The notes under the pieces were generated by a model. The model was given only the letters and a program-made list of their open reading frames with translations. It did no database searches and was not told the DNA's origin. A stretch of DNA of 64,000 bases from the NCBI RefSeq assembly GCF_014197245.1, contig NZ_JACIFF010000003.1, positions 322,077 to 386,076 of the forward strand, read 5' to 3'. The translations under genes and the position numbers were made by a program. Every line of letters starts with the position of its first letter. Position 1 is the first letter of the stretch. This stretch comes from Neolewinella aquimaris (GTDB lineage Bacteria > Bacteroidota > Bacteroidia > Chitinophagales > Saprospiraceae). Shown piece by piece: positions 36,682-44,870 of the stretch.

Positions 36682-37811
36682 GATAGCATCTTTTGGTAAG
36701 CTGCTTCCCATTCGCCTACGTTGGCGTGGATACTGAACTTCTCCCGGGCGAGCCGCAGAGCATTCTTGTTTAGTTCCTTCATTTGGGGAGGGGAGAGGGT
36801 GTGAATATGGTCAATGATACGGGTCAGGCTGTCCGGGTCGTTGTCGATCCAGTAGCCCGCATTGTGTTCTTCGAGTACTTGCCAGGGGGTGCCGGTAGAG
36901 GCCACCGCCGGAGTGCCCTGCGCTAATCCTTCCATCACTACGATACCGAAGTTCTCCGTGTGGGACGGCATAAAGGTAAACCACGCGGCAGCCAGTAATT
37001 CTTCCTTCTGGCGCCCGTCTCGGTGTCCGAGAAAGCGGATCTTATTGGTCAGACCGAGATCTTCTACCTGTTTGACCAGGCCGTAGCCGTATTCGTTGTA
37101 GTAGTCTCCGACGATCTTCAGGGTAAACTCACCCTTCAGGAAGGTTTCCGAATTTGCCAATCCGGTGATCAGGTTCTCAACGGCCTTTTTGGGGTCGATG
37201 CGGCCAATGTATAGAAAGTATTTTTCCTTGGTCGTGACGATGGGTTCCGGCAATTCCATGTAGTTCGGGATCTGAATGATCTTGGATTCAGTCCCAAAAT
37301 TGTCTCTAATGTACTGGGTTTCTGCATCACAGGTCGAATGAAACCAGAGGAGGTCCTTACTGACCAGGTAGTTGATCAGTTGAATCACCGCCGCCTTCTT
37401 TCGGCGGGAACGCAGGAGCATGGGCGGATCCAAATCGCCACGCGAAGACCAGATCATCGGCTTGCCGAAAAACCAGGTGTTCAGCGTCGCCATGACCAAG
37501 GAGGCCGGGTAGCTGATCATCGAAAGGTGAAGAATGTCGGCCTTGCGAATTTTGCCCAACGCCCGGGCAACCAACCCCAGGGGCAAATAATGGAGTGGGG
37601 TGCGGGTATAGACCACCAACCCGTAGTCGGTGTCGAGCCATCTTCCCCTGGGCATGGGCAGTGACTGCCCGAAGTCGGTGGTGGAGATGATGGCCTTATG
37701 CCCGCGCCGGGTCAGCGCCTTGGTAATCCAGTATACGGTATTGTCAGGACCGCCCGTCTGGGCTGGGTAAAAGCTTCCCGCGGGGAAGAGAATAGTAAGT
37801 TTATCTTTCAC
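36678..37811 (-). CDS. Family-4 glycosyltransferase
   Basis: The 377-residue GT-B protein begins with a GTG (KDKLTILFPAGSFYPAQTGG), with the glycine-rich donor start. The C-terminal nucleotide-sugar domain includes FLYIGRIDPKKAVENLI near 200 and FGIVVMEGLAQGTPAVASTGTPW near 285-305, the E-x7-E-type GT4 signature. It overlaps its upstream gene as GTGA and its downstream gene as ATGA, so its translation is probably coupled to both. The sugar transferred is not predictable. Confidence 0.9.
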   Translation of the reverse strand: MKDKLTILFPAGSFYPAQTGGPDNTVYWITKALTRRGHKAIISTTDFGQSLPMPRGRWLDTDYGLVVYTRTPLHYLPLGLVARALGKIRKADILHLSMISYPASLVMATLNTWFFGKPMIWSSRGDLDPPMLLRSRRKKAAVIQLINYLVSKDLLWFHSTCDAETQYIRDNFGTESKIIQIPNYMELPEPIVTTKEKYFLYIGRIDPKKAVENLITGLANSETFLKGEFTLKIVGDYYNEYGYGLVKQVEDLGLTNKIRFLGHRDGRQKEELLAAAWFTFMPSHTENFGIVVMEGLAQGTPAVASTGTPWQVLEEHNAGYWIDNDPDSLTRIIDHIHTLSPPQMKELNKNALRLAREKFSIHANVGEWEAAYQKMLS

Positions 37812-38833
37812 AGTAAGCTGGAGTATAGAGCAAGGTATTGATTGGCAATCGACCCGATGTGATAGTTGTCGGCATTGGCCCGCCCCCTTTGAATAAGATT
37901 TTGACGGTACGTCTTGTCCTGGATAATTTGAGTGATACCGCGCCGGATGTCCGTTGGATCATAAGGATCTACCAGAACGGCACCGTCTTCGCCGGCAACT
38001 TCCCGGTGGGGGGAAAGGTCGCTGGTGACTACGGCCCGGCCGGTCATTTGTGCTTCGAGGATCGGAAGACCAAACCCCTCGTAGGTTGAAACGAAAACCA
38101 GTAGATCACAGTCTACGTAACGCTGTCTAACTTCCTCATCGCTTAGTCCGGTGGCCCAGTGCGCATCGATCCCGAAGTCATCCAGTACCTGGAGATCGGT
38201 GGGATCGGGCTGACCCACGATCTCCAGCCGGCAGGGCAAACCGTGGAGGGCTTCCGCAAGCCGCGCGATGTTCTTATTTTTCTTCACCCCGATCTGTAGG
38301 ATGGTAGGGTACTCCGCACGGAAGTCGGCCGGATGGTGGGTGAAGGCGGGATCGACGAAATTGGGGATCACCCGCAGCTTGTTCGGGTCGCAGCTGGTCA
38401 GTTCGAGAAGTTCCTGGCGGGTCTTTTCACTGATCACGGTTACGGCGGATGCCCGCCGAATGGGCCACTCGAAGATCAGCCAACGGTAAAACCAGTACCG
38501 CGGATGCCACTTGGCGTACCGCAGTAGCGGATTGCAGTCGTGGATGGTGATCACGGTCGGCCCGGAAAGGTTGAAAACAACGGAATTGACATCACCGGTA
38601 ACGTGCCAAATGCTTTGCTGTTCTGAACTGCTCTGCTCCTGCGCGCCCGCCCACGCCAGGTTCTGCCGGACGTTGGGAAGCGTATTGTTGTAAACGGGAA
38701 GTTCGAGTTGTTGCACCCGAAGGCCCTTACGGACAAACTCCGGGCTGAGCTGCTCGAACAGTCTCTCAATGCTAAAGGCCGTGGGGTACCGCTTGCGAAA
38801 TACCAACTTGAGGGTATAGTTTGGCTCAGGCAT
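37808..38833 (-). CDS. Family-4 glycosyltransferase
   Basis: From the ATG at 38833 the product has about 341 residues and starts MPEPNYTLKLVFRKRYPTAF. GT4 features are SAVTVISEKTRQELLEL near 140, TILQIGVKKNKNIARLAEAL near 190 and STYEGFGLPILEAQMTGRAV near 260-280. An ATG 12 codons upstream (38869) is possible but would overlap the Wzy-like gene by 44 bases instead of 8. It ends in a four-base overlap with the next GT4 gene. Confidence 0.9.
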   Translation of the reverse strand: MPEPNYTLKLVFRKRYPTAFSIERLFEQLSPEFVRKGLRVQQLELPVYNNTLPNVRQNLAWAGAQEQSSSEQQSIWHVTGDVNSVVFNLSGPTVITIHDCNPLLRYAKWHPRYWFYRWLIFEWPIRRASAVTVISEKTRQELLELTSCDPNKLRVIPNFVDPAFTHHPADFRAEYPTILQIGVKKNKNIARLAEALHGLPCRLEIVGQPDPTDLQVLDDFGIDAHWATGLSDEEVRQRYVDCDLLVFVSTYEGFGLPILEAQMTGRAVVTSDLSPHREVAGEDGAVLVDPYDPTDIRRGITQIIQDKTYRQNLIQRGRANADNYHIGSIANQYLALYSSLL

Positions 38834-40175
38834 CTTGGTTTTCGGTGTAGGGGTCGTTGATCGCGGCAACGATCAGGGATGCCGTCAGTATTCCAAAGCC
38901 CAGAATGGTGGGTGGTCCCCACTGGCCGTAAACGATCTGAACCAGGCCGAAACTGAGCAGGATCCAGGGAAGGGCGTCGCTGTTCGTCAGCAGGGTGGCG
39001 AGGCTCTTGAGCATCAGGTGGATGGCCAAAACTACCCGGGTACCGATGGCGATAATGCCGATAAAGGGGCCGAATTCACCCATGACCCGCTGCCACTCGT
39101 TTTCCCCCACCAGAAACACCAACTCTCCGCTGATCAGTTTGCTGCCCACGTTGGTGCCCATGCCCATCCCGAACCCCCATAATCCCTCGCGGGTAGAGTT
39201 ATTGATGGCGCCCAGGTTGCCGCCCAGGAAGCGGGTCATTAGGGTCCCCTCGATGCTGCCGCCCTCCGATTTAGCTGCCAGGGTAAACCGCGTCAGTAGC
39301 ACGTCGATACTGGTCTGGAAGAAGGGAAACTGATACATGATCAGCAACGCGGGGGGAAGGACGAGTAAAAAGATGACGATGCGACCGAAAGAACGGCCGC
39401 TCCTGAAGGAGGCGATGAGTAGAAAGGCTATCGTAATTCCCAGCTGGAATACGTAGCCGCGGCTGAGGGACAACGGAATCGCCAGCAATACGCCTGCCGT
39501 TGCCACCAACAACAGGAGGCTCGAAATTTCATGTTTGCGGCTGATCCAGAAGTAAGCGACGAAACTGGCCGCCAGGTCGAAGAACAGCGTTACGCCGATG
39601 GTGAACGAAAAGGTGCCGGGTGGGCGGAAGTACCCCATTGCGCCGCTGAACCCCGCACCCTCCATATCGCCACCTACGCCCCGATTTACCCAGGCCGACT
39701 GGGGACTGTAGAACTGAATCCCGATCAGGATCACCATGGGGATCACCAGCCAGAGAATAAAGCGCCCGACCTGGAGTACGTCGTCGCGGGTCAGGACCTG
39801 ACCGAGTACGAAGATCAGGGGAAAATGCAGGGCGGTAATTCGGGCACCGAAGATGTCGACCATCAGGTTTTGGTGTCCTACCGCGAGCGCCAGAAAGAAA
39901 GCTACGATCGTAAACGCGAAGGATACGAGCGTGTAGGGATTGAGTACCCGGAAACGGCTCGCGGCGGCTTGCAACAGAATGAGCAAAGCCACCGGATCAC
40001 GTGCGATGAGCAGGGGAGTCGCCAGCCCGGGTAAGAACCACTTTCTCAACGCTCCCTCGAAAATGAGCAGGAGCACGTACAACCAGAACAACTGCTTGAT
40101 GGTCCGGGCTGCCCCGTGATCATACGTCTGGGTTGAGGGCAAGCTCATCGTGCGGGAGAGGGAGGGAGACGCCAT
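38826..40175 (-). CDS. Polytopic membrane protein, probable exopolysaccharide polymerase (Wzy/O-antigen ligase-like)
   Basis: The 449-residue protein has about ten to twelve hydrophobic segments and a large loop in the second half (between about 280 and 350). The N-terminal FEGALRKWFLPGLATPLLIARDP is a recurring sequence in the Bacteroidota EPS polymerase-like group. It is the only candidate Wzy in the locus, sitting among glycosyltransferases with a flippase upstream. The ATG at 40175 gives a one-base TGATG overlap with the preceding gene; TTG at 40178 is an alternative. The family call rests on topology and context. Confidence 0.72.
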   Translation of the reverse strand: MASPSLSRTMSLPSTQTYDHGAARTIKQLFWLYVLLLIFEGALRKWFLPGLATPLLIARDPVALLILLQAAASRFRVLNPYTLVSFAFTIVAFFLALAVGHQNLMVDIFGARITALHFPLIFVLGQVLTRDDVLQVGRFILWLVIPMVILIGIQFYSPQSAWVNRGVGGDMEGAGFSGAMGYFRPPGTFSFTIGVTLFFDLAASFVAYFWISRKHEISSLLLLVATAGVLLAIPLSLSRGYVFQLGITIAFLLIASFRSGRSFGRIVIFLLVLPPALLIMYQFPFFQTSIDVLLTRFTLAAKSEGGSIEGTLMTRFLGGNLGAINNSTREGLWGFGMGMGTNVGSKLISGELVFLVGENEWQRVMGEFGPFIGIIAIGTRVVLAIHLMLKSLATLLTNSDALPWILLSFGLVQIVYGQWGPPTILGFGILTASLIVAAINDPYTENQDA

Positions 40176-41428
40176 CAATCCACAGGATTTAACTGTAGGT
40201 GTTGCTGTAGACCGCGGACCACTGCATTACCGTACGCTTCCCAGGTGTAGCGGGCGGCGTGCCGCCGGGCGGCCTCCCCCATGCGGGGAATTTCGGTGCG
40301 ATTTTGCACGAACCACTCTATGCTTTTGGCAATTGCTTCGGGTGACCGAATGGGCACCAAAAAGCCGGTCTCATCCGGGATGACCAGGTCCGCCCCCCCG
40401 GTGTTAGGGGTGATGATGATGGGTAGCCCCTGGCTCATCGCTTCCTGCATGACCAGGGCCCTCCCCTCTACGATGGAGGGCAAACAGAACACGTCGCAAC
40501 TGCCCATGAGCTTGAGGACTTCACTGTGGGGACGCGTGCGCTCGTAGGTGAAGCCGGCGTACTGTGAGCGGTAAAATTCGAGCGGTTGGCGGAGCCCTCC
40601 GAGAACAACCAGCTCTACTGCCGAAGTATCGAGCAGTTTCATTGCGGCAAACAAATCCGCGAGTCCCTTGCGCTGGGTAAGGGATCCCGCAAACAGTACC
40701 CGCAGCGGGCGGTCGGTAGGTTTGGCGGGGACGGGACCGCTGACGGCAGGCACGAGTGGTGAGCCGAACGGGGCGACGATGCGGTGCTTGTCGGCCGCCC
40801 AGTCGGGCAGGGAGTCCATTACGAAGGATCCGGGCCCGATGACCGCGTCCGCCAGTTCCAGTTCCCTGGTCTTACGTTCCAGTTTTTCGTCGCTGTCGCC
40901 GGTGCCGCCGCCCATGGTCGGGCTCCACGCGGGGTAGCGCTCGGCTTCTTCGGAGACCAACCGTCCTTTGGTGTCCCAGTACGCGATGGGAAGATCGTAG
41001 TAGCACCTGAGGCCACGTTCCTTTGCGGCGGTAAAGGTAGCCAGGGCTCCGTCTTCGTAGGCGTACACCCCGCGGACAGTGGGGTGATCGTCAAGGTGGC
41101 GTGCCACCCGGGTATCGAGGGCCTGGTAGACCTTATCGACCGAAAACACCCCCTTTTCGTGGGCGGTGAGTGCGGGCAGACCGGCCTTGCCCGCAAACAT
41201 GCGGCCCAATTCGACCGGGGGGTACTGATGGGTCAAAGCCTGCAGGTGGGAAGGATAGGCGCGGCGGCCGAAGTCGCCCATACCGGGAAGCTTGCCTGCC
41301 TTGTCCCAAAAATTACCGGGAAAAGTGGCGATGGAAGTATAGAAGGCTTCCAGTGATTCGCTGCGGTACAGACTTTCGGCGATCGCACGAAGATTTGCGT
41401 TTCCGGTAGGGTGGGAGAGAATGATCAT
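40175..41428 (-). CDS. Family-4 glycosyltransferase
   Basis: The 417-residue protein starts MIILSHPTGNANLRAIAESLY. GT-B features in the second half are RVLFAGSLTQRKGLADLFAAMKLL near 230-255 and VFCLPSIVEGRALVMQEAMSQGLPII near 310-335, with the nucleotide-sugar-binding glutamates. It would transfer one sugar in repeat-unit assembly. Its ATG overlaps the preceding gene's stop as ATGA at 41425-41428, and its stop overlaps the Wzy-like ATG. Confidence 0.9.
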   Translation of the reverse strand: MIILSHPTGNANLRAIAESLYRSESLEAFYTSIATFPGNFWDKAGKLPGMGDFGRRAYPSHLQALTHQYPPVELGRMFAGKAGLPALTAHEKGVFSVDKVYQALDTRVARHLDDHPTVRGVYAYEDGALATFTAAKERGLRCYYDLPIAYWDTKGRLVSEEAERYPAWSPTMGGGTGDSDEKLERKTRELELADAVIGPGSFVMDSLPDWAADKHRIVAPFGSPLVPAVSGPVPAKPTDRPLRVLFAGSLTQRKGLADLFAAMKLLDTSAVELVVLGGLRQPLEFYRSQYAGFTYERTRPHSEVLKLMGSCDVFCLPSIVEGRALVMQEAMSQGLPIIITPNTGGADLVIPDETGFLVPIRSPEAIAKSIEWFVQNRTEIPRMGEAARRHAARYTWEAYGNAVVRGLQQHLQLNPVD

Positions 41429-42591
41429 TGGGGGCGTGAGAATGCGGAAAATTCGGTTGGCTGGTGGCTGGGTGCTAGCCCTAAGTCTGCGGTAAAGCGG
41501 CGGGCAACACCCTGTACCGAAATGGTGGTGGTGTCAAGCACGGCGGCAGCTTCCGTGGCGGCGCGGAGCGCAGGAGCAGAGAAGGTCTGCAGAACAGCTG
41601 CGGTCAGTTCCGGGGAGAAGAAGCTCGGGCTGCGTTCCGTCTTCCAGGGGGCAGCTACCGGAACGCCGTGACTCAAAAATGCCGCTACGGTCCCACTTTT
41701 TCCGATTGCGTGGTACGGTACAGGCGTGATTCCCAGATTAAGGGAGGCCATTATCTGACTGATTTCTTCGGATGGCATGAATCCCAGGGCATGAATGGTA
41801 GCGCCGGGGAAGAGCTCATTTAGCGTAGCCGAGGTCTCCCGCGACTTCGATTCCGACCCCCCCATCAGGAAAATTTCTAGCGTCTTTTGCTGGGAATCCG
41901 TCCACTGCATCAGTTTCCGAATCAAGGTGAGGATCTCCTCCCGGAGGTCCATCTGACTGAAGAATCCCAGGCGGAAAGTCTCCTGACTAGGTAAGGTAAC
42001 CGGCCGATTGACGGGGCTGATGTTCGGAAAAAGCGGGAGGGGCTGCGTCTGAATTCCCAGACTACGGAGTTTGTTTTGGTAGCCCGGAAGGTGGGTGTGC
42101 CGGATTTCGGGCCGCAACGATCGCACTACGGCCACTGCCGCCAGTCGTTGCAGGAGCGAGATGGTAGTGTCCTTGGGGGTAAGTAGCCCGCGTTGGTCGA
42201 TCCACAGTTCGTGAAACATTACGTGCCATTTTCCGCGGTTGCGGAGGGTGCGCAGTTTGCGGGCGAAGGATAGGGGTAATCCGTAGGCATTGAAGGAATA
42301 AGGGACGTACTGCAGGCTCAACCAGTCGGGGTCGAACTCATCGATCGCGGCCTGCAGCAGGTGGGTGCGCTCGTTTTCCGTGGTGGCATAGGGGATTCTG
42401 ACAACCGAAACCGACGTACCGTCCGCGGCCTGCGTCCCGCTAACCAGTTCCGGAGTGACTTTATCGTGGGTAGCCACTATTGCCACCGCGTAGCCCATAC
42501 CGATCAACTCGGCGGCGAGCCGGCGGGTATAGTCGCCTACCCCGTCCTTGCCGGGAGCCAGTGAGCCACAAAAGAATTGAATACGCTTCAT
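41425..42591 (-). CDS. GT4-like glycosyltransferase
   Basis: The 388-residue protein opens MKRIQFFCGSLAPGKDGVGDYTRRLAAEL, a GT4-type start with the glycine-rich GVGDYT turn. The C-terminal domain is more divergent: LGFFSQMDLREEI near 205, EIFLMGGSESK and LNLGITPVPYHAIGKSGTVAAFLSHGVP near 295-320 replace the usual GT4 E-x7-E region with a Lys-Ser-Gly motif. This resembles GT4 members with a weak signature; an inactive paralogue cannot be ruled out. It is translationally coupled to the next gene through ATGA. Confidence 0.8.
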   Translation of the reverse strand: MKRIQFFCGSLAPGKDGVGDYTRRLAAELIGMGYAVAIVATHDKVTPELVSGTQAADGTSVSVVRIPYATTENERTHLLQAAIDEFDPDWLSLQYVPYSFNAYGLPLSFARKLRTLRNRGKWHVMFHELWIDQRGLLTPKDTTISLLQRLAAVAVVRSLRPEIRHTHLPGYQNKLRSLGIQTQPLPLFPNISPVNRPVTLPSQETFRLGFFSQMDLREEILTLIRKLMQWTDSQQKTLEIFLMGGSESKSRETSATLNELFPGATIHALGFMPSEEISQIMASLNLGITPVPYHAIGKSGTVAAFLSHGVPVAAPWKTERSPSFFSPELTAAVLQTFSAPALRAATEAAAVLDTTTISVQGVARRFTADLGLAPSHQPTEFSAFSRPQ

Positions 42592-42597
42592 GTTAGT

Positions 42598-43527
42598 TTA
42601 GGCCAGGCTTTTGTAGTACCGACCGCCGAAACGGAGTGTTTTACACAGGCGCAACATCTTGTTGACTTTGCCTGCGGGCAGGGGGCTAAGTTCCGGGCCG
42701 TTGATGTTTTCCCAAAAGATCAGATCGGCTTCCCGGGGGGGCTTGCCGTTCAGAAATTCTTTGGTGAAGCTCCTCGTCCACGGTTTGGGGCCGATCGGGT
42801 GGTGCATGAGCCGCATCCCGTAAATGAAGCCCATGGCTTCCGGCCCGATGAGGGAAATGGGCTGATCGGTCATCATGGCGGCCAGGTTGAGGGAGTCCTG
42901 GTTGGTGCTCAGTACGGTGGCCGTACGGTCAAACACCCGGAACTCATTCATATCGCCGCTGTACGGAGCAAGGAGGGCAAAGGCGTCGTTCCAGTCGGTG
43001 ATGAAGGACTTCGTCTCCTTTGTCCAGCCCAGAAAGCCGCTGTTGTAGTACCCGTCGATTTCGTTGGTAATGGTCTTTCCTCCAGCACGGGCAATTGAGG
43101 CCCACTTTTTTCGCACGGGATGCGTGCGGTCGAAGATGAAGTTTACGTCGCCGCAGATGGCTACCCCTTCCTGGACCCACTCGCCGAAGAAGTCCATGCG
43201 GGTGTTGATCACGATGTCCGAGTCGAAGAAGAAATACTCCTCGGCCTCGGGGGCCAGGACTTCGGAGACGTGCCGGAACCATTTTGGTTTTTCGTGCACC
43301 ATGTGCAGGCTTCCGTCAAGCTCGACCAGTTCTACTTCTAATCCGCCGGGGGTAACGAAGGTTTTACCGTGCGTCGATGGCTCCAGGGCGGGCAGCCACT
43401 CCGGCAGCGCTTCCCGGTATCCCACGATGACTTTATCCACGTAGGTACCGTGGCGAGCCATGGAGTTGAGCAGGGCCGCGAAACCTAAAAAATAGTCACG
43501 CTCGGCGAGGGTAGTCAAAACCTTCAT
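42598..43527 (-). CDS. GT-A-like nucleotide-diphospho-sugar transferase, family unclear
   Basis: The 309-residue protein starts MKVLTTLAERDYFLGFAALLN and has a single clear glycosyltransferase feature, EEYFFFDSDIVINTRMDFF near 92-110. Its Asp-Ser-Asp is a DxD-type metal site. NSGFLGWTKETK and HHPIGPKPWTR later in the sequence fit a GT-A fold. It resembles uncharacterised glycosyltransferase-like proteins in exopolysaccharide clusters; I do not recognise a named family. It lies 27 bases after the flippase gene. Confidence 0.75.
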   Translation of the reverse strand: MKVLTTLAERDYFLGFAALLNSMARHGTYVDKVIVGYREALPEWLPALEPSTHGKTFVTPGGLEVELVELDGSLHMVHEKPKWFRHVSEVLAPEAEEYFFFDSDIVINTRMDFFGEWVQEGVAICGDVNFIFDRTHPVRKKWASIARAGGKTITNEIDGYYNSGFLGWTKETKSFITDWNDAFALLAPYSGDMNEFRVFDRTATVLSTNQDSLNLAAMMTDQPISLIGPEAMGFIYGMRLMHHPIGPKPWTRSFTKEFLNGKPPREADLIFWENINGPELSPLPAGKVNKMLRLCKTLRFGGRYYKSLA

Positions 43528-43554
43528 AGTGTAAGTCGTTCACTTGGAAACTGC

Positions 43555-44862
43555 TCAGACCACTTCGTGGTCCGGAAATTCCATCTTTTTAAGAGTCTGA
43601 TAGAAAAAATCGACTATCCGGTAGAGAATGTTTGACAAGGCCGATAAGATCGAAAACCAGAGCACGCCGGCCAGGGTCGTGTAGTCGACTAAATACAACA
43701 GTACCAGCACCTGAAATACAATGGTGGCACCGATGAAGAGGTAAGGTTGGGGGATGATGCCCCGTGAGGAAGACATCATGTGCATCACTCCACTAATGAG
43801 CATCAAACAGCTTCCCATAGTCATCAACACAACTTCATGCTCCAGATCCTGGTACTTGCTACCCAAAATCCAGAGAAAGATATTCGGGAACAGGTAGACC
43901 GCACCCACGATTGCGGCACAGAGCAAACTGATCAGGCCCACCACCTGAAAGAAACGCACGATGATCAACCTTCTATCCGCGGGAAGGCGGGCGTAGCGCG
44001 GCACGATCAACATCTCGATGGACAGGCGCACCAGGGTGAGCAACATCATCAGCCGCGACAGTGCGCCGATCTGGGCAATGCTTTCCGTACTGCTGAAGAT
44101 GGCAATCAGCCAGACGGTAATCTGGCCCGAGATGCAGTAATATATGCTCCCCGGTAGGATGCGCTTCACCGAGGCCATGATCTTGGTGCGGTACTCCGGA
44201 CTAAAGGCCGTTTGCCAGTCTGCCTTCTTCAGCGACAGTTTGCGAAATTGAAGGTTGCCTCCGACCTGACTGACCCCGGAGGCCAGAACCGCCAGTGAAG
44301 CAAAGGGGAAGAGGAGCAACACGGGAAGCGTGACCAGCAAACGTACCACGTTGATGGTGACGTTGATCTTCAGTAGCTCGTTGATGTCCTGGTGCAGCTT
44401 GGGCACGATCTGCAGGAGCGAACCGGAAAGCGCGGCCCAGAAGGTAGGCGCAAGGCATAGGATGAGTAAGATCGACTCCCACCACACGACCCCCTGTTCC
44501 TGCAACAAGTAGTAGAGGATCGGCACGGAAACGATTAGGCTGCCGACCGCAAACTGCTGTCGCATGTGCATCCCGGTAGCCAGAATCTTGCCGAGTTCCT
44601 GCTTGTCCTGCCACTTTTTTCCTCCCTCCGACATGACGCCGGTGGAAATGCCGCCGTCGGCCAGTACCGTCATAGTTCCCAGCATGGTGTTTGCCAGGGT
44701 GTAGTAGGCGTACTGCTCCGTGGAAAGGGTACGGATGATGAAGATTCCGACGATGAATCCAACACCCTGGATGACCAGTTGGGCCCCTCCGGTAACCCCA
44801 AGAAGCTTCCCCCACTTAAACAGTTTGGGAGAGCGGGCCGCTAAATCAGAAAAGATTTGCAA
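43555..44862 (-). CDS. Wzx-like polysaccharide flippase (MOP superfamily)
   Basis: The 435-residue protein has about twelve membrane segments, beginning LLGVTGGAQLVIQGVGFIVGIFI and containing the flippase-like RTLSTEQYAYYTLANTML. It would flip the lipid-linked repeat unit to the periplasmic face. The start is a TTG eight bases after the Wzc-like stop codon (44871), and no ATG precedes the first membrane segment. Paired with the Wzy-like protein, it indicates a Wzx/Wzy-dependent pathway. Confidence 0.88.
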   Translation of the reverse strand: MQIFSDLAARSPKLFKWGKLLGVTGGAQLVIQGVGFIVGIFIIRTLSTEQYAYYTLANTMLGTMTVLADGGISTGVMSEGGKKWQDKQELGKILATGMHMRQQFAVGSLIVSVPILYYLLQEQGVVWWESILLILCLAPTFWAALSGSLLQIVPKLHQDINELLKINVTINVVRLLVTLPVLLLFPFASLAVLASGVSQVGGNLQFRKLSLKKADWQTAFSPEYRTKIMASVKRILPGSIYYCISGQITVWLIAIFSSTESIAQIGALSRLMMLLTLVRLSIEMLIVPRYARLPADRRLIIVRFFQVVGLISLLCAAIVGAVYLFPNIFLWILGSKYQDLEHEVVLMTMGSCLMLISGVMHMMSSSRGIIPQPYLFIGATIVFQVLVLLYLVDYTTLAGVLWFSILSALSNILYRIVDFFYQTLKKMEFPDHEVV

Positions 44863-44870
44863 GGGATTCT

